Assembly (NCBI RefSeq): GCF_004331435.1
Contig: NZ_SJKA01000009.1
Span: forward strand, 186,001-250,000
DNA length: 64,000 bases
Direction: 5' to 3'
Origin: Kribbella sindirgiensis
GTDB lineage: Bacteria > Actinomycetota > Actinomycetes > Propionibacteriales > Kribbellaceae
Below are positions 53,280-62,204 of the stretch, piece by piece. Position 1 is the stretch's first letter. The number at the start of each line of letters is the position of its first letter. Under the pieces are notes generated by a model, which saw only the letters and a program-made list of their open reading frames with translations, was not told the origin of the DNA and made no database searches. A program made the translations under genes and the position numbers.

Positions 53280-54762
53280 CCTTTGCGATCGTGGCGATGG
53301 CTTCGGTGATCTCCGTGGGGGTGCGGGCCGCGTAGCCGAGGACCAGGCCGGGAGGGTGCGGGAGCTGGCAGTGCCACGAGAGTGGGTGTGCTTTCACGCC
53401 TGCTTCCAAGGCGGCCGCGGCCAAGGCAGTGTCGTCTCCCTTGGTCAGGGTGATGGTGAGGTGCAGGCCGGCGGCCGCGCCGTGGATGGTTGCGGTGGGC
53501 AAGTGGTTGCGGATGGCGTTGACCATCGCGTCGCGGCGGGTGCGGTGCCGGCGGCGGAGGAAGCGGAGTTGGCGCTCCAGCTCGCCGGACTCCATCAGGG
53601 CGGCGAGGGTGAGCTGCGGGAGACCGGCATTGCCGAGATCCGCCAGGCGCTTGCGAGCGATCAGTTCGTCCTTGTACTGCGGGGGCGCGAGCATCCAGCC
53701 GATCCGCAGCGCCGGGGCGAGCAGTTTGGACACGCTGCCGGCGTAGATCACCTGGTCGGGCAGCATCGCGCGGAGCGCCGGGACCGGCGGCCGGTCGTAC
53801 CGGTGCTCGGCGTCGTAGTCGTCCTCGATGACCAGTCCGCCGTCCTTCGCCCACTCGATCAGCTCGCGCCGCCGTTCGCCGTCCAGTACGACCCCGGTCG
53901 GGAAGTGGTGTGCCGGCGTCACCATCACCGCGCCCGCGCCGGAATTCCGCAGTACGTCGACCTGCAGGCCGCGGTCGTCGACGGGGATCGGCGGCGTCCG
54001 CATGCCCCAGTTCTGCAGGTGCTGACGGGACCCGAGCGAGCCGGGGTCCTCGACCGCGATCTCGTGGATGCCGTGCCGGTCGAGCATCTGGGCCACCAGC
54101 CCGATCGCCTGGGCCACTCCGGCCACGATGATCAGGTCGTCCGGGTCAGCGGCGATCCCCCGGTACTGCGCCAGCCACGCCGCGACCGCGCGCCGCAACG
54201 TCGGCGTACCCGCGGGATCGCCGTACCCGAACTCCGCCGACTTCAGGTCCGCCAGCACGGCCCGCTCCGCGCGCAGCCAGGCACCCCGCGGGAACGCCGC
54301 CAGGTCCGGGACCCCTGGTGTCAGATCGATCCGCGCCGGGACCGCCCGCAAATTGTCGAAGATCTCGTCATCGAGATCGGCAGCTCGACAGGAGGTAGTG
54401 CCCAGAACCTCCTCGTCTGGAGGCACGCTAGGCGGGCGAGGGCGTGTACGTAGACGAGTACGTACTGTCGCGCTGCCCATGACGATGGTCCCGCGGCGGC
54501 CGTGGGCGGAGACGTGGCCGTCCTCGGTGAGGCGCTGGTACGACTCGGTCACCACGCCCCGGGAGAGGCCGAGGTCGGTCGCGAGGGTCCGGGTCGAGGG
54601 GAGGCGGGTGCCGACCGGGAGGTGGCCGGTGGAGATCGCCGTCCGCAGGCGGTCGGTGAGCCAGTCCGCCAGACCGCCGGGCGGTGCTTCGGACGGGTCC
54701 AGCTGAAGGAAGTCCGCCCCGCCATTGGACCTGCCACTTATCGCCGGATTGGACCTGTTCAC
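53272..54762 (-). CDS. MocR-type GntR regulator with aminotransferase domain (second)
   Basis: 496-residue PdxR/MocR-like regulator: winged helix (LADWLTDRLRTAISTGHLPVGTRLPSTR, LSRGVVTESYQRL) and PLP-binding aminotransferase domain with SVSKLLAPALRIGW. A linker around residues 122-130 coincides with the 20-nt repeat shared with 30536-30555. GTG 54762 lies 6 nt after CACAAT, consistent with a leaderless start. Divergent from the methyltransferase gene; the direct repeats ATTGGACCTG near its start fit MocR binding sites. Its stop overlaps the MMPL stop by 8 nt. Confidence 0.9.
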   Translation of the reverse strand: MNRSNPAISGRSNGGADFLQLDPSEAPPGGLADWLTDRLRTAISTGHLPVGTRLPSTRTLATDLGLSRGVVTESYQRLTEDGHVSAHGRRGTIVMGSATVRTRLRTRPRPPSVPPDEEVLGTTSCRAADLDDEIFDNLRAVPARIDLTPGVPDLAAFPRGAWLRAERAVLADLKSAEFGYGDPAGTPTLRRAVAAWLAQYRGIAADPDDLIIVAGVAQAIGLVAQMLDRHGIHEIAVEDPGSLGSRQHLQNWGMRTPPIPVDDRGLQVDVLRNSGAGAVMVTPAHHFPTGVVLDGERRRELIEWAKDGGLVIEDDYDAEHRYDRPPVPALRAMLPDQVIYAGSVSKLLAPALRIGWMLAPPQYKDELIARKRLADLGNAGLPQLTLAALMESGELERQLRFLRRRHRTRRDAMVNAIRNHLPTATIHGAAAGLHLTITLTKGDDTALAAAALEAGVKAHPLSWHCQLPHPPGLVLGYAARTPTEITEAIATIAKVS

Positions 54763-54771
54763 AGGACCATT
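54724..54771. promoter_or_regulatory. MocR operator: direct repeats ATTGGACCTG
   Basis: ATTGGACCTG occurs at 54724-54733 and 54748-54757 (24-nt period), and a near copy lies inverted at 54762-54771. The segment CCTGT-TC-ACAGG forms a palindrome across the start. Two direct plus one inverted site is how GabR/PdxR-type regulators bind. Confidence 0.6.
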
Positions 54772-54790
54772 GTGGCGCGACCTTGGAGGT

Positions 54791-55591
54791 ATGGGAACCG
54801 ACTACGTCCACGGCTACACCCCGGCGGAGACCCGCCGGCTGTCCGACCAGGCCGGCACGCTCGCCGACCTGCTGCACGGCGGCACCACCTACGCACCCGG
54901 CAGCCGCGTACTGGAAGCCGGCTGCGGTGTGGGAGCGCAAACCGTTCAGCTGGTCACTCGAAGCCCCGGCATCGACCTGGTCTCGATCGACATCTCCGAA
55001 GCATCGCTCGCCCAGGCCAAGGCACGGGTCGCCGACCACGCGCCGCACGCGACGGTCGACTGGCGGCACGCCGACCTCCACGACCTGTCCGGCGAGAAGT
55101 TCGACCACGTCTTCGTCTGCTTCGTCCTCGAACACCTCCCCGACCCTGCTGCGGCGCTCACCCGGCTTCGGGGCCTGCTCGAGCCCGGCGGCACGATCAC
55201 CGTGATCGAGGGCGACCACGAGTCCGCGTTCTTCCACCCGCGCAGCGCGCAGGCCCAAGCCGTCATCGACTGCCTCGTCGACCTGCAGGCCGCCGCGGGC
55301 GGCGACTCGCTGATCGGCCGTCGGCTCCAGCCGTTGCTCGAGCAGGCCGGGTACGACGACGTACAGGTCGGGCCGCGCACCGTGTACGCCGACCAGAACC
55401 TCCCGCAGCTCGTCGACGGATTCACCCGCAAGACCTTCATCGCGATGGTCGAGTCGGTCCGCGACCGCGCCATCGCCGCCGGTCTGCGGACCGAGGCCGA
55501 ATGGGCCGCGGGCATCCGCGACCTCGAGAAGTCCGCCGCGCCCGGCGGCACCTTTCACTACACCTTCTTCAAAGGAGTGGGACGGACATGA
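54791..55591 (+). CDS. SAM-dependent methyltransferase
   Basis: 266-residue class I methyltransferase: SAM loop VLEAGCGVGAQT, acidic VSIDISEASL, and the LEHLPDPAAAL region after strand 4. Substrate unknown. The ATG at 54791 lies close to GGAGG (1 nt), so translation may be leaderless or start slightly later. Its stop overlaps the start of the 46-residue membrane protein (ATGA). Under likely control of the divergent MocR regulator. Confidence 0.9.
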   Translation: MGTDYVHGYTPAETRRLSDQAGTLADLLHGGTTYAPGSRVLEAGCGVGAQTVQLVTRSPGIDLVSIDISEASLAQAKARVADHAPHATVDWRHADLHDLSGEKFDHVFVCFVLEHLPDPAAALTRLRGLLEPGGTITVIEGDHESAFFHPRSAQAQAVIDCLVDLQAAAGGDSLIGRRLQPLLEQAGYDDVQVGPRTVYADQNLPQLVDGFTRKTFIAMVESVRDRAIAAGLRTEAEWAAGIRDLEKSAAPGGTFHYTFFKGVGRT

Positions 55592-55728
55592 TCGCTTTTC
55601 TCGTCCTGATCGCAGTCATCTGCTGGGCCCTGAATCGCAACCAGCGCAGGGAAATCCGGCCGACGGTCGGCGGCGTCACCGACCGGGACCTCGAACGGCT
55701 CGTCGCCGATCTCAGGTCTTGTTCATGA
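55588..55728 (+). CDS. 46-residue single-TM membrane protein
   Basis: Small protein with one TM helix (IAFLVLIAVICWAL, residues 2-15) followed by a basic stretch (NRNQRREIR) and an acidic-amphipathic tail (DRDLERLVADL). ATGA overlap with the methyltransferase gene and an AAAGGAG 10 nt upstream support translation. Function unknown. Confidence 0.6.
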   Translation: MIAFLVLIAVICWALNRNQRREIRPTVGGVTDRDLERLVADLRSCS

Positions 55729-55749
55729 ACGCCTGGTAAACACTTGGGT

Positions 55750-57237
55750 ATGGCCCCGACTGAGCAGCTCGAGATCGAGACGAAGTACGACGTCGGCACC
55801 AGCGTGGTCCTGCCTGCGCTGCACGAGCTGCCCGGGGTCGCGAGCGTCGCGCAACCGGTCGAGCTCGATCTGGAGGCGGTGTACTACGACACGGCCGAGC
55901 TCGACCTGGCCGCTCACAAGGTGACGCTTCGACGGCGGACCGGAGGTGAAGACGACGGGTGGCACGTGAAGTTTCCGGGGTCCTCCGGCGGACGGCTCGA
56001 GGTTCGGCACCCACTCGGCCGGTCCGTGCGCAGCGTGCCGATCGCAGTCGTCCGTACGGTCCGCGTGCATGTCCGCGACCGGCCGTTGACGCCCGTCGTG
56101 ACACTGCAGACCCGGCGCATCGTCCATCGGTTGCTCGACGCGGACGGCGGCGTCCTCGCGGAGGTCGCCGACGACCACGTGACCGCGACGGTTGAGGGCG
56201 GCGAGCCGGAGAGCTGGCGCGAGGTGGAGGTCGAGTTGGTCGACGGCGACCGCCTGCTGCTCGAGGACGCGGGTGAGCTGCTCGAGTCCGCGGGCGCCCG
56301 TCCGGCGAGCGGTCCGAGCAAGCTGGCGCGGGCGCTCGGCGATCGCGTTCCGGCGTACGACGAATGGACCTTGCCGAAGAAGCCGCGGACCTCGGACCTG
56401 TTCCGTGCGTACGCCGGCGCGCAGGTGCAGGCGATCCGCGAACGGGACCCCGAGGTACGGCGGGACGTTCCCGACTCGATCCACAAGTTCCGGGTCGCGA
56501 CGCGGCGGCTGCGGTCGGCGCTGGCGACGTACCGTCCGGTGATCGACCGTACGGCCGGGGACGAGCTGCGGGCCGAGTTGAAGTGGCTGGCCGGTGAGCT
56601 CGGGGTCGCCCGGGACGCGGAGGTGCAGCGCGAGCACTTCGCCGCCGAGGTCGCGGAACAGCCGGTCGAGCTCGTGATGGGACGCGTCGCGGGGCGGATC
56701 GACGACCATCTGCGGCGGGTGTACAAGGACGGGCGTGCCGGGGCGCTGGCCGCGCTGGAGAGTCCGCGGTACTTCAGGCTGCTCGACGCGCTCGACGACC
56801 TGATCGCGAAGCCGCCCGTGACCGGCGACGACCGGAAGGCGAGCAAGCAGATCGGCGAAATCCTCGACCACGACTACCGGCGGATGCGCAAGGCAGTACG
56901 CCGTTCGCAGCAGGCCGAGACCGTCGCGGAACAGGACCACGAGCTGCACGAGGTACGAAAGTCCTCGAAACGACTGCGGTACGCCGCGGAGTCCGCCGTA
57001 CCCGTCCTGTCCGGCGCCGCCGACCTGGCGGAGCGCGCCGAAGAGGTCCAGGAGATCCTCGGCGAACACCAGGACTCGGTCGTCTCCCGAGAACTCCTCC
57101 ACCACCTGGCCCTGGAGGTCTACGCCGAAGGCGGCAACCCCTTCACCTACGGCCGCCTCCACGCCGTCGAAGAATTCCGCGGCAACACCTCCCGCGAAGC
57201 CTTCTACAAACTCTGGCCCACCCTCAAATTCAACTGA
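55750..57237 (+). CDS. CYTH and CHAD domain protein
   Basis: 495-residue cytosolic protein. The CYTH domain (about residues 1-195) begins with LEIETKYDV, the ExExK signature of triphosphate tunnel enzymes. The CHAD domain (about 225-495) is helical with conserved His motifs (SIHKFRVATRRLRSAL, HELHEVRKSSKRLRYA), which bind polyphosphate. Such fusions act on, or bind to, inorganic polyphosphate. ATG 55750 chosen over TTG 55744. A terminator follows. Confidence 0.93.
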   Translation: MAPTEQLEIETKYDVGTSVVLPALHELPGVASVAQPVELDLEAVYYDTAELDLAAHKVTLRRRTGGEDDGWHVKFPGSSGGRLEVRHPLGRSVRSVPIAVVRTVRVHVRDRPLTPVVTLQTRRIVHRLLDADGGVLAEVADDHVTATVEGGEPESWREVEVELVDGDRLLLEDAGELLESAGARPASGPSKLARALGDRVPAYDEWTLPKKPRTSDLFRAYAGAQVQAIRERDPEVRRDVPDSIHKFRVATRRLRSALATYRPVIDRTAGDELRAELKWLAGELGVARDAEVQREHFAAEVAEQPVELVMGRVAGRIDDHLRRVYKDGRAGALAALESPRYFRLLDALDDLIAKPPVTGDDRKASKQIGEILDHDYRRMRKAVRRSQQAETVAEQDHELHEVRKSSKRLRYAAESAVPVLSGAADLAERAEEVQEILGEHQDSVVSRELLHHLALEVYAEGGNPFTYGRLHAVEEFRGNTSREAFYKLWPTLKFN

Positions 57238-57262
57238 CCTTTCCGGCAAGGCCTGGAACGTG

Positions 57263-57301
57263 CGAGACGGACCCGGGCGGGAGGGTGCCGGGTCCGTCTC
57301 G
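57263..57301. terminator. Terminator between CYTH-CHAD and symporter genes
   Basis: Perfect 14-bp stem (57263-57276 with 57288-57301) and 11-nt loop between convergent genes. A second, weaker 8-bp hairpin CAGGCAGG/CCTGCCTG lies at 57322-57357. Confidence 0.88.
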
Positions 57302-57366
57302 TGGGGCGGGGGTGGGGCTGCCAGGCAGGTCCGCGTCACTTCAGCAGGGCCTGCCTGACAGGTCTT

Positions 57367-59013
57367 TCAGTGGGAGACCGCCTTCTCGGCGCCCGCTCCG
57401 GTCAGGGAGCGGACCTCCATTTCGGCGAAGCGGTCGACGTCGACCTGCTCCTTGCTGGTGACCGTTCCGAGCCAGCCGAGGACGAACGCCAGCGGGATCG
57501 AGACGATGCCGGGGTTGTCCAGCGGGAACCAGTGGAAGTCGATGCCGGTGTCGGTGATCATCGACAGGCTCGCACCGGTCTTCTTGTCCACCTTGCCGGA
57601 GACGACCGGGCTGAAGATGATCAGGATGATCGTCGAGGCCAGACCGCCGTAGATGCTCCACAGGGCGCCGCGGGTGTTGAAGCGCCGCCAGAACAGCGAG
57701 TACAGGATCGTCGGCAGGTTCGCACTCGCCGCGACCGCGAACGCGAGGGCCACCAGGAACGCGATGTTCTGGCCGTTCGCGAAGATACCGCCGATGATCG
57801 CGACGATCCCGATCACGACCGCGGTGTACCGCGCCACCCGGACCTCACCGTCGCCGCTGATCTGGCCCTTCTTGATGATCTGGCCGTAGATGTCGTGCGC
57901 GAACGACGTACTCGCGGTGATCGTCAGGCCGGCGACCACGGCCAGGATCGTCGCGAACGCGACCGCCGAGATCACCCCGAGCAGCACCTCGCCGCCGAGC
58001 TCGAACGCGAGCAGCGGGGCGGCCGAGTTCGCCTTGCCGGGCGCAGCCCTGATCGCGTCCGGTCCGACGATCGCGGCAGCGCCGTACCCGAGGACCAGCG
58101 TGAACAGGTAGAAGATGCCGATGATCCAGATCGCCCAGCTGACACTGCGCCGGGCTTCCTTGGAGTCGGGCACCGTGTAGAACCGCATCAGCACGTGCGG
58201 CAGGCCGGCGGTGCCGAGCACCAGGGCGAGCGCGAGCGAGATGAAGTCCAGCTTGGTGACACCAGTGACGCCGTACTGGAGACCGGGGCTGAGCAGCTTC
58301 TCGCCGGCCGCCGGGCTCTTGTCGACGGCCGCACCGAGCAGGCCGGACAGGTTGAAGGTGTACTTCGCCAGCACCCAGATCGTCATGATTCCGGCGCCGA
58401 TGACCAGCAGGACGGCCTTGACGATCTGCACCCAGGTGGTGCCCTTCATGCCGCCGACGAGGACGTAGGTGATCATCAGGATGCCGACCACCGCGATCAC
58501 GATGCTCTGCCCGGCCCGGTTGCTCACGCCGAGCAGCAGGGCGACCAGACCCCCGGCGCCTGCCATCTGCGCCAGCAGGTAGAAGAAGCAGACGCCGAGG
58601 GTCGAGATCGCGGCCGCCATCCGGACGGGCCGCTGCTTGAGGCGGAACGACAGTACGTCGGCCATCGTGAACCGACCGGTGTTCCGCAGCAGCTCTGCAA
58701 CTAGTAGCAACGCAACTAGCCACGCGACCAGGAAGCCGATGGAGTACAGGAAGCCGTCGTACCCGTTCAGCGCGATCGCGCCGGCGATCCCGAGGAACGA
58801 CGCAGCGGACAGGTAGTCGCCGGCGATCGCGATGCCGTTCTGCGGGCCGGTGAAGGACCGGCCGCCGGCGTAGAAGTCGGCCGCGGTCTTGTTGTTCCGC
58901 GACGCCCGGAAGACGATCGCCAGCGTGGCCAGCACGAACAGCGCGAAGATCGCGATGTTGACGGTCGGGTTGCCGATATCCGTTGCCATCGGCAACATGA
59001 GCGGGGCGGTCAC
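57367..59013 (-). CDS. Sodium:solute symporter, ActP/MctC (monocarboxylate) type
   Basis: 548-residue membrane protein of the SSS family with about 13 TM helices. FYAGGRSFTGPQNGIAIAGDYLSAASFLGIAG near the start, GGMKGTTWVQIVKA and TSFAHDIYGQ resemble acetate permease ActP of E. coli and MctC of Corynebacterium, which take up acetate, pyruvate or propionate. GTG 59013 overlaps the DUF485 stop (GTGA), with GGGAG 7 nt upstream. The DUF485/ActP pair is a conserved unit. Confidence 0.93.
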   Translation of the reverse strand: MTAPLMLPMATDIGNPTVNIAIFALFVLATLAIVFRASRNNKTAADFYAGGRSFTGPQNGIAIAGDYLSAASFLGIAGAIALNGYDGFLYSIGFLVAWLVALLLVAELLRNTGRFTMADVLSFRLKQRPVRMAAAISTLGVCFFYLLAQMAGAGGLVALLLGVSNRAGQSIVIAVVGILMITYVLVGGMKGTTWVQIVKAVLLVIGAGIMTIWVLAKYTFNLSGLLGAAVDKSPAAGEKLLSPGLQYGVTGVTKLDFISLALALVLGTAGLPHVLMRFYTVPDSKEARRSVSWAIWIIGIFYLFTLVLGYGAAAIVGPDAIRAAPGKANSAAPLLAFELGGEVLLGVISAVAFATILAVVAGLTITASTSFAHDIYGQIIKKGQISGDGEVRVARYTAVVIGIVAIIGGIFANGQNIAFLVALAFAVAASANLPTILYSLFWRRFNTRGALWSIYGGLASTIILIIFSPVVSGKVDKKTGASLSMITDTGIDFHWFPLDNPGIVSIPLAFVLGWLGTVTSKEQVDVDRFAEMEVRSLTGAGAEKAVSH

Positions 59014-59342
59014 TGCGGTTCTCCCTCGATCTGGTGGCGCAGCTTCTCGGCGTCCGGGTCGATCCGGCGGTCCGCCCAGCGGACGTAGATCATCGTGATC
59101 GCGAACGTCGACACGAACTGCCCGAGGCCGAACAGCAGGGCCACGGTGATGTTCCCGCCGACCTTCTGCGACATGAACCCGTGCGCGTAGTCGGCGAGCA
59201 GGACGTAGACGAAGTACCAGACCAGGAACAGCGCGGTCATCGGGAACACGAAGCGCCGGAACCGGCGACGCAACTCGGAGAAGTCCGGTGACAACTGGAC
59301 ATCCCGGTACGACGTCAGGTCCGAATCGCGCATATCACTCAT
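59010..59342 (-). CDS. DUF485 membrane protein, symporter partner
   Basis: 110-residue protein with two TM helices (about residues 36-58 and 68-90), separated by YAHGFMSQKVGGNIT, characteristic of DUF485 proteins encoded with ActP-type symporters. ATG 59342 follows GGAGG by 7 nt. First gene of the two-gene unit; the 185 nt upstream should carry its promoter. Confidence 0.92.
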   Translation of the reverse strand: MSDMRDSDLTSYRDVQLSPDFSELRRRFRRFVFPMTALFLVWYFVYVLLADYAHGFMSQKVGGNITVALLFGLGQFVSTFAITMIYVRWADRRIDPDAEKLRHQIEGEPQ

Positions 59343-59527
59343 CGCGAGACCTCCACAGAGGGGACAGTGCCGGGCGGAAAGGAGCCGGCGAGGTGCTGGC
59401 TCGTACTGTGGCCCGGGTCACGGCACTCTCAACAGCACCGGCGCGCACCGCGTCGCTCAGCGGAGCACACCAGTCGTTCGGTGGATCACTCAACTGCGCC
59501 GAGCGGTAGGAATCACGCGACGAACGG

Positions 59528-61066
59528 CTACCTGCTCGGCAGGCCGCGGTCCACGTCGACCGCTTCGGGGGTGTGCAGGCGGACCATGCTGCGGGCGGTG
59601 CCGGCCGGGATGCGGTGCGGGGTCAGCTTCGAGACCACGATGACGGTGAGGAAGGCGAGCGGCATCGTCCACGCGGCCGGCTGACCGACGAGTGCCCGCG
59701 GCCAGCCGCCCTCTGGCGCGCCGGCCACGTTCACGAGGGCGGCCGCACTGGCCGCGATCCCGCCGACGACCAGCCCGGCCGCGGCGCCGGTCGTCGACAT
59801 CCGCCGCCACCAGATCCCCAGTACCAGCAGGGGACAGAACGTCGACGCGGCCAGCGCGAACGCGAGTCCCACGGTGTCCGCGAGGCTCAGCGCCCCGGTC
59901 ACCGTGAACGCCAGGTACGGCACGATCATCGCAATCAGCGCCGCGATCCGGAAGCTGTTCACCGCGACGTAGTCGCCACCGGTCCACCGGTGCAGCCGGC
60001 TCCGCAACAGGTCCTGGTCGATCACTCCGGCGATCGCGACGGTCAGCCCCGACGACGTCGACAGGAACGCCGCGAACGCCCCGGCCGCGACCAGTGCACC
60101 GAGCAGATCGCCTGTGGTACCAGGGAAAACTCGCCCGGGCAGCTCCAGTACGACGGTGTCCCCGCCCGCACCCACCAGGTCCGGTGCGAACGTCCGGCCG
60201 AGGACGGCGTACATCGGGGGGAAGAGGTAGAACAGCCCGAGCAACGCCAGGACGACGACGGTCGTACGCCGGGCCGCGCGGCCGTCGGGATTGGTGTAGA
60301 AGCGGACCAGGACGTGTGGGAGCCCCATCGTCCCGAAACAAAGGGCCAGGAGCAGCGAATAGGTCGCGTACAGCGGGTGGTCGCGACCGCCCGCGCGGGA
60401 CAGCGGCTCGGCCCATTCGGCGGCCGCGCCGTGCAGCGAGTCGAGGACGCCGACGGGCTGGTGCCAGGCGAGCAGGATGACGAAGATCGGTGTCGCGAGC
60501 GCGGTCAGCTTGAGCCAGTACTGGAAGGCCTGAACGAACGTGATCGACCGCATCCCGCCCGCGGCCACGTTGATCACCACGATCACCGCGACGATCATCG
60601 CACCCACCTGCGGTGGCGCGCCCGTGACGGTTTGGACGGCGAGGCCGGCGCCGTGCAGTTGCGGCAGGAGGTAGAGCGTCCCGATACCGACGACGAGCCC
60701 GGCGCAGATCCGCCGTACGACGGGGGACTCGAAGCGGGTCTCGGCGAAGTCGGGCAGCGTGTACGCACCGGACCGGCGTAGGGGAGCGGCGACCAGGACC
60801 AGCAGCATCAGGTACCCGACGGTGTAGCCGACCGAGAACCACAGCATGTCGGCGCCGTTCACCAGCACCAGGCCCGCGACGCCGAGGAACGACGCGGCGG
60901 ACAGGTACTCGCCGCTGATCGCCGACGCGTTCCAGCGCGGGCTGACGGCGCGACTGGCGACGTAGAAGTCGCTGGTGGTCCGGGAGATCCGAAGACCGAA
61001 CAGCCCGATCCCGATCGTTGCCACGACCACCAGTCCGATCGCGGTCAAGCTGATTGCCGGCGACAT
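59528..61066 (-). CDS. Sodium:solute symporter (second, regulator-linked)
   Basis: 512-residue SSS-family transporter with 13 TM helices. DFYVASRAVSPRWNASAISGEYLSAASFLGVAG and GGMRSITFVQAFQYW show it to be related to, but distinct from, the ActP-like protein just downstream. ATG 61066 is 2 nt after the small membrane protein's stop, so the genes are coupled. As the last gene of the LytS/LytTR operon, it is a candidate for the transporter that senses or imports the signal. Confidence 0.93.
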   Translation of the reverse strand: MSPAISLTAIGLVVVATIGIGLFGLRISRTTSDFYVASRAVSPRWNASAISGEYLSAASFLGVAGLVLVNGADMLWFSVGYTVGYLMLLVLVAAPLRRSGAYTLPDFAETRFESPVVRRICAGLVVGIGTLYLLPQLHGAGLAVQTVTGAPPQVGAMIVAVIVVINVAAGGMRSITFVQAFQYWLKLTALATPIFVILLAWHQPVGVLDSLHGAAAEWAEPLSRAGGRDHPLYATYSLLLALCFGTMGLPHVLVRFYTNPDGRAARRTTVVVLALLGLFYLFPPMYAVLGRTFAPDLVGAGGDTVVLELPGRVFPGTTGDLLGALVAAGAFAAFLSTSSGLTVAIAGVIDQDLLRSRLHRWTGGDYVAVNSFRIAALIAMIVPYLAFTVTGALSLADTVGLAFALAASTFCPLLVLGIWWRRMSTTGAAAGLVVGGIAASAAALVNVAGAPEGGWPRALVGQPAAWTMPLAFLTVIVVSKLTPHRIPAGTARSMVRLHTPEAVDVDRGLPSR

Positions 61067-61068
61067 CG

Positions 61069-61449
61069 CTACTGCCGCCCCACGAACTCGGTGAACTCTG
61101 CTTCGATCCGTTCGGCGTTGCGGACGTAGATGCGCGCGGCGACGTACATGACCGGGTACACCAGGATGCCGAGGACGACCCAGGGCAGCGGCAGACCCAG
61201 CACCGACAGTGTGCGGGTCGGCGGGACCAGCCAGAACAGCAGCGGGATGCTGCCGAGCACGAGCACCACACTGCCGATGACGACCAGGGTGAGCCGCAGC
61301 TGGGACTGGATCAGCGACTGCATGTAGACCTGGCCGAGGCGGGTCTGCTCGTCGATCTCACGCGCACCAGTGGGCAGGATGGGTCGCCGGGCCGCACTGG
61401 TCCGTGGACTGGTGACGCGGACCCTGCGCGGTCCGTCCGGCGTACTCAA
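61069..61449 (-). CDS. Small two-TM membrane protein of symporter operon
   Basis: 126-residue protein with a basic N-terminus, two TM helices (about residues 53-75 and 83-106) and a short charged C-terminus. It occupies the place that DUF485 or DUF4212 proteins take next to other SSS symporters, but its sequence is different. TTG 61449 lies one base after the regulator stop. Confidence 0.75.
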   Translation of the reverse strand: MSTPDGPRRVRVTSPRTSAARRPILPTGAREIDEQTRLGQVYMQSLIQSQLRLTLVVIGSVVLVLGSIPLLFWLVPPTRTLSVLGLPLPWVVLGILVYPVMYVAARIYVRNAERIEAEFTEFVGRQ

Positions 61450-61450
61450 G

Positions 61451-62194
61451 TCATCTCAACGAGGTCGAACGGACCAGGAGGTCGCGGAGCTCGCGCGTGT
61501 GCCGGCGGCTGACCGGGAGCCAGTCGTCACCGACCCGGACCGCGCAACGGCCGCCGTCCACCCGCATCTCGTCCACGTGCTGCAGAGCGACCAGGGTGCT
61601 CCGGTGGATCCGGGTGAAGCCTGCGTCGCGCCAGCGTTCCTCCAGCGTGCTGAGCGGGATGCGGACCAGATGCGAGTTCTCGCCGGTGTGGAGGCGGGCG
61701 TAGTCGCCCTGTGCTTCGACGTACTGGACCGTGGAGCGCTGGACGAACCTGGTGACGCCGGCGAGCTCCACCGGGATCACCTCGTCGTCCGGTTCTTCCG
61801 GTGACGGCGGCGCGGGCGGTGCGCCCTGGGCGATCACGCGCTGGATCGCTTGGGACAGGCGTTCCGGCCGCACCGGTTTCATCACGTAGTCGGTGGCCGC
61901 CAGCTCGAACGCCGCCACCGCGTGCTCGTCGTACGCCGTGACGAAGACGATCTGCGGGCTCCTGGAGAACTTGGACAGCACCTTGGCCAGGTCGATACCG
62001 TCCAGCCCGGGCATCTTGATGTCGCAGAACACCACGTCCAGGTCGCTGGCCTGCAGGATCTTCAGGGCGTCCGGTCCGTTGGTGGCCCTCCGGATCTCGC
62101 CGATCCGGGGGTCCTGTTCCAGCAAGTACACCAGTTCGGCCAGGGCCGGCTCCTCGTCGTCCGCAACCAGCGCGCGCAGGGGAGTGTCGGCCAT
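61451..62194 (-). CDS. LytTR-family response regulator
   Basis: 247-residue regulator: receiver domain with phospho-acceptor Asp58 (FCDIKMPGLDG), conserved TAYD and Lys of VMKPVRP, an Ala/Pro linker, and a LytTR DNA-binding domain (VQYVEAQGDYARLHT, FTRIHRSTLVAL, PVSRRHTRELR). ATG 62194 lies 7 nt after TAGTGT, which itself overlaps the kinase stop codon, so the gene may be expressed both by read-through and from an internal leaderless promoter. Confidence 0.94.
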   Translation of the reverse strand: MADTPLRALVADDEEPALAELVYLLEQDPRIGEIRRATNGPDALKILQASDLDVVFCDIKMPGLDGIDLAKVLSKFSRSPQIVFVTAYDEHAVAAFELAATDYVMKPVRPERLSQAIQRVIAQGAPPAPPSPEEPDDEVIPVELAGVTRFVQRSTVQYVEAQGDYARLHTGENSHLVRIPLSTLEERWRDAGFTRIHRSTLVALQHVDEMRVDGGRCAVRVGDDWLPVSRRHTRELRDLLVRSTSLR

Positions 62195-62204
62195 AAGGCG
62201 AACA

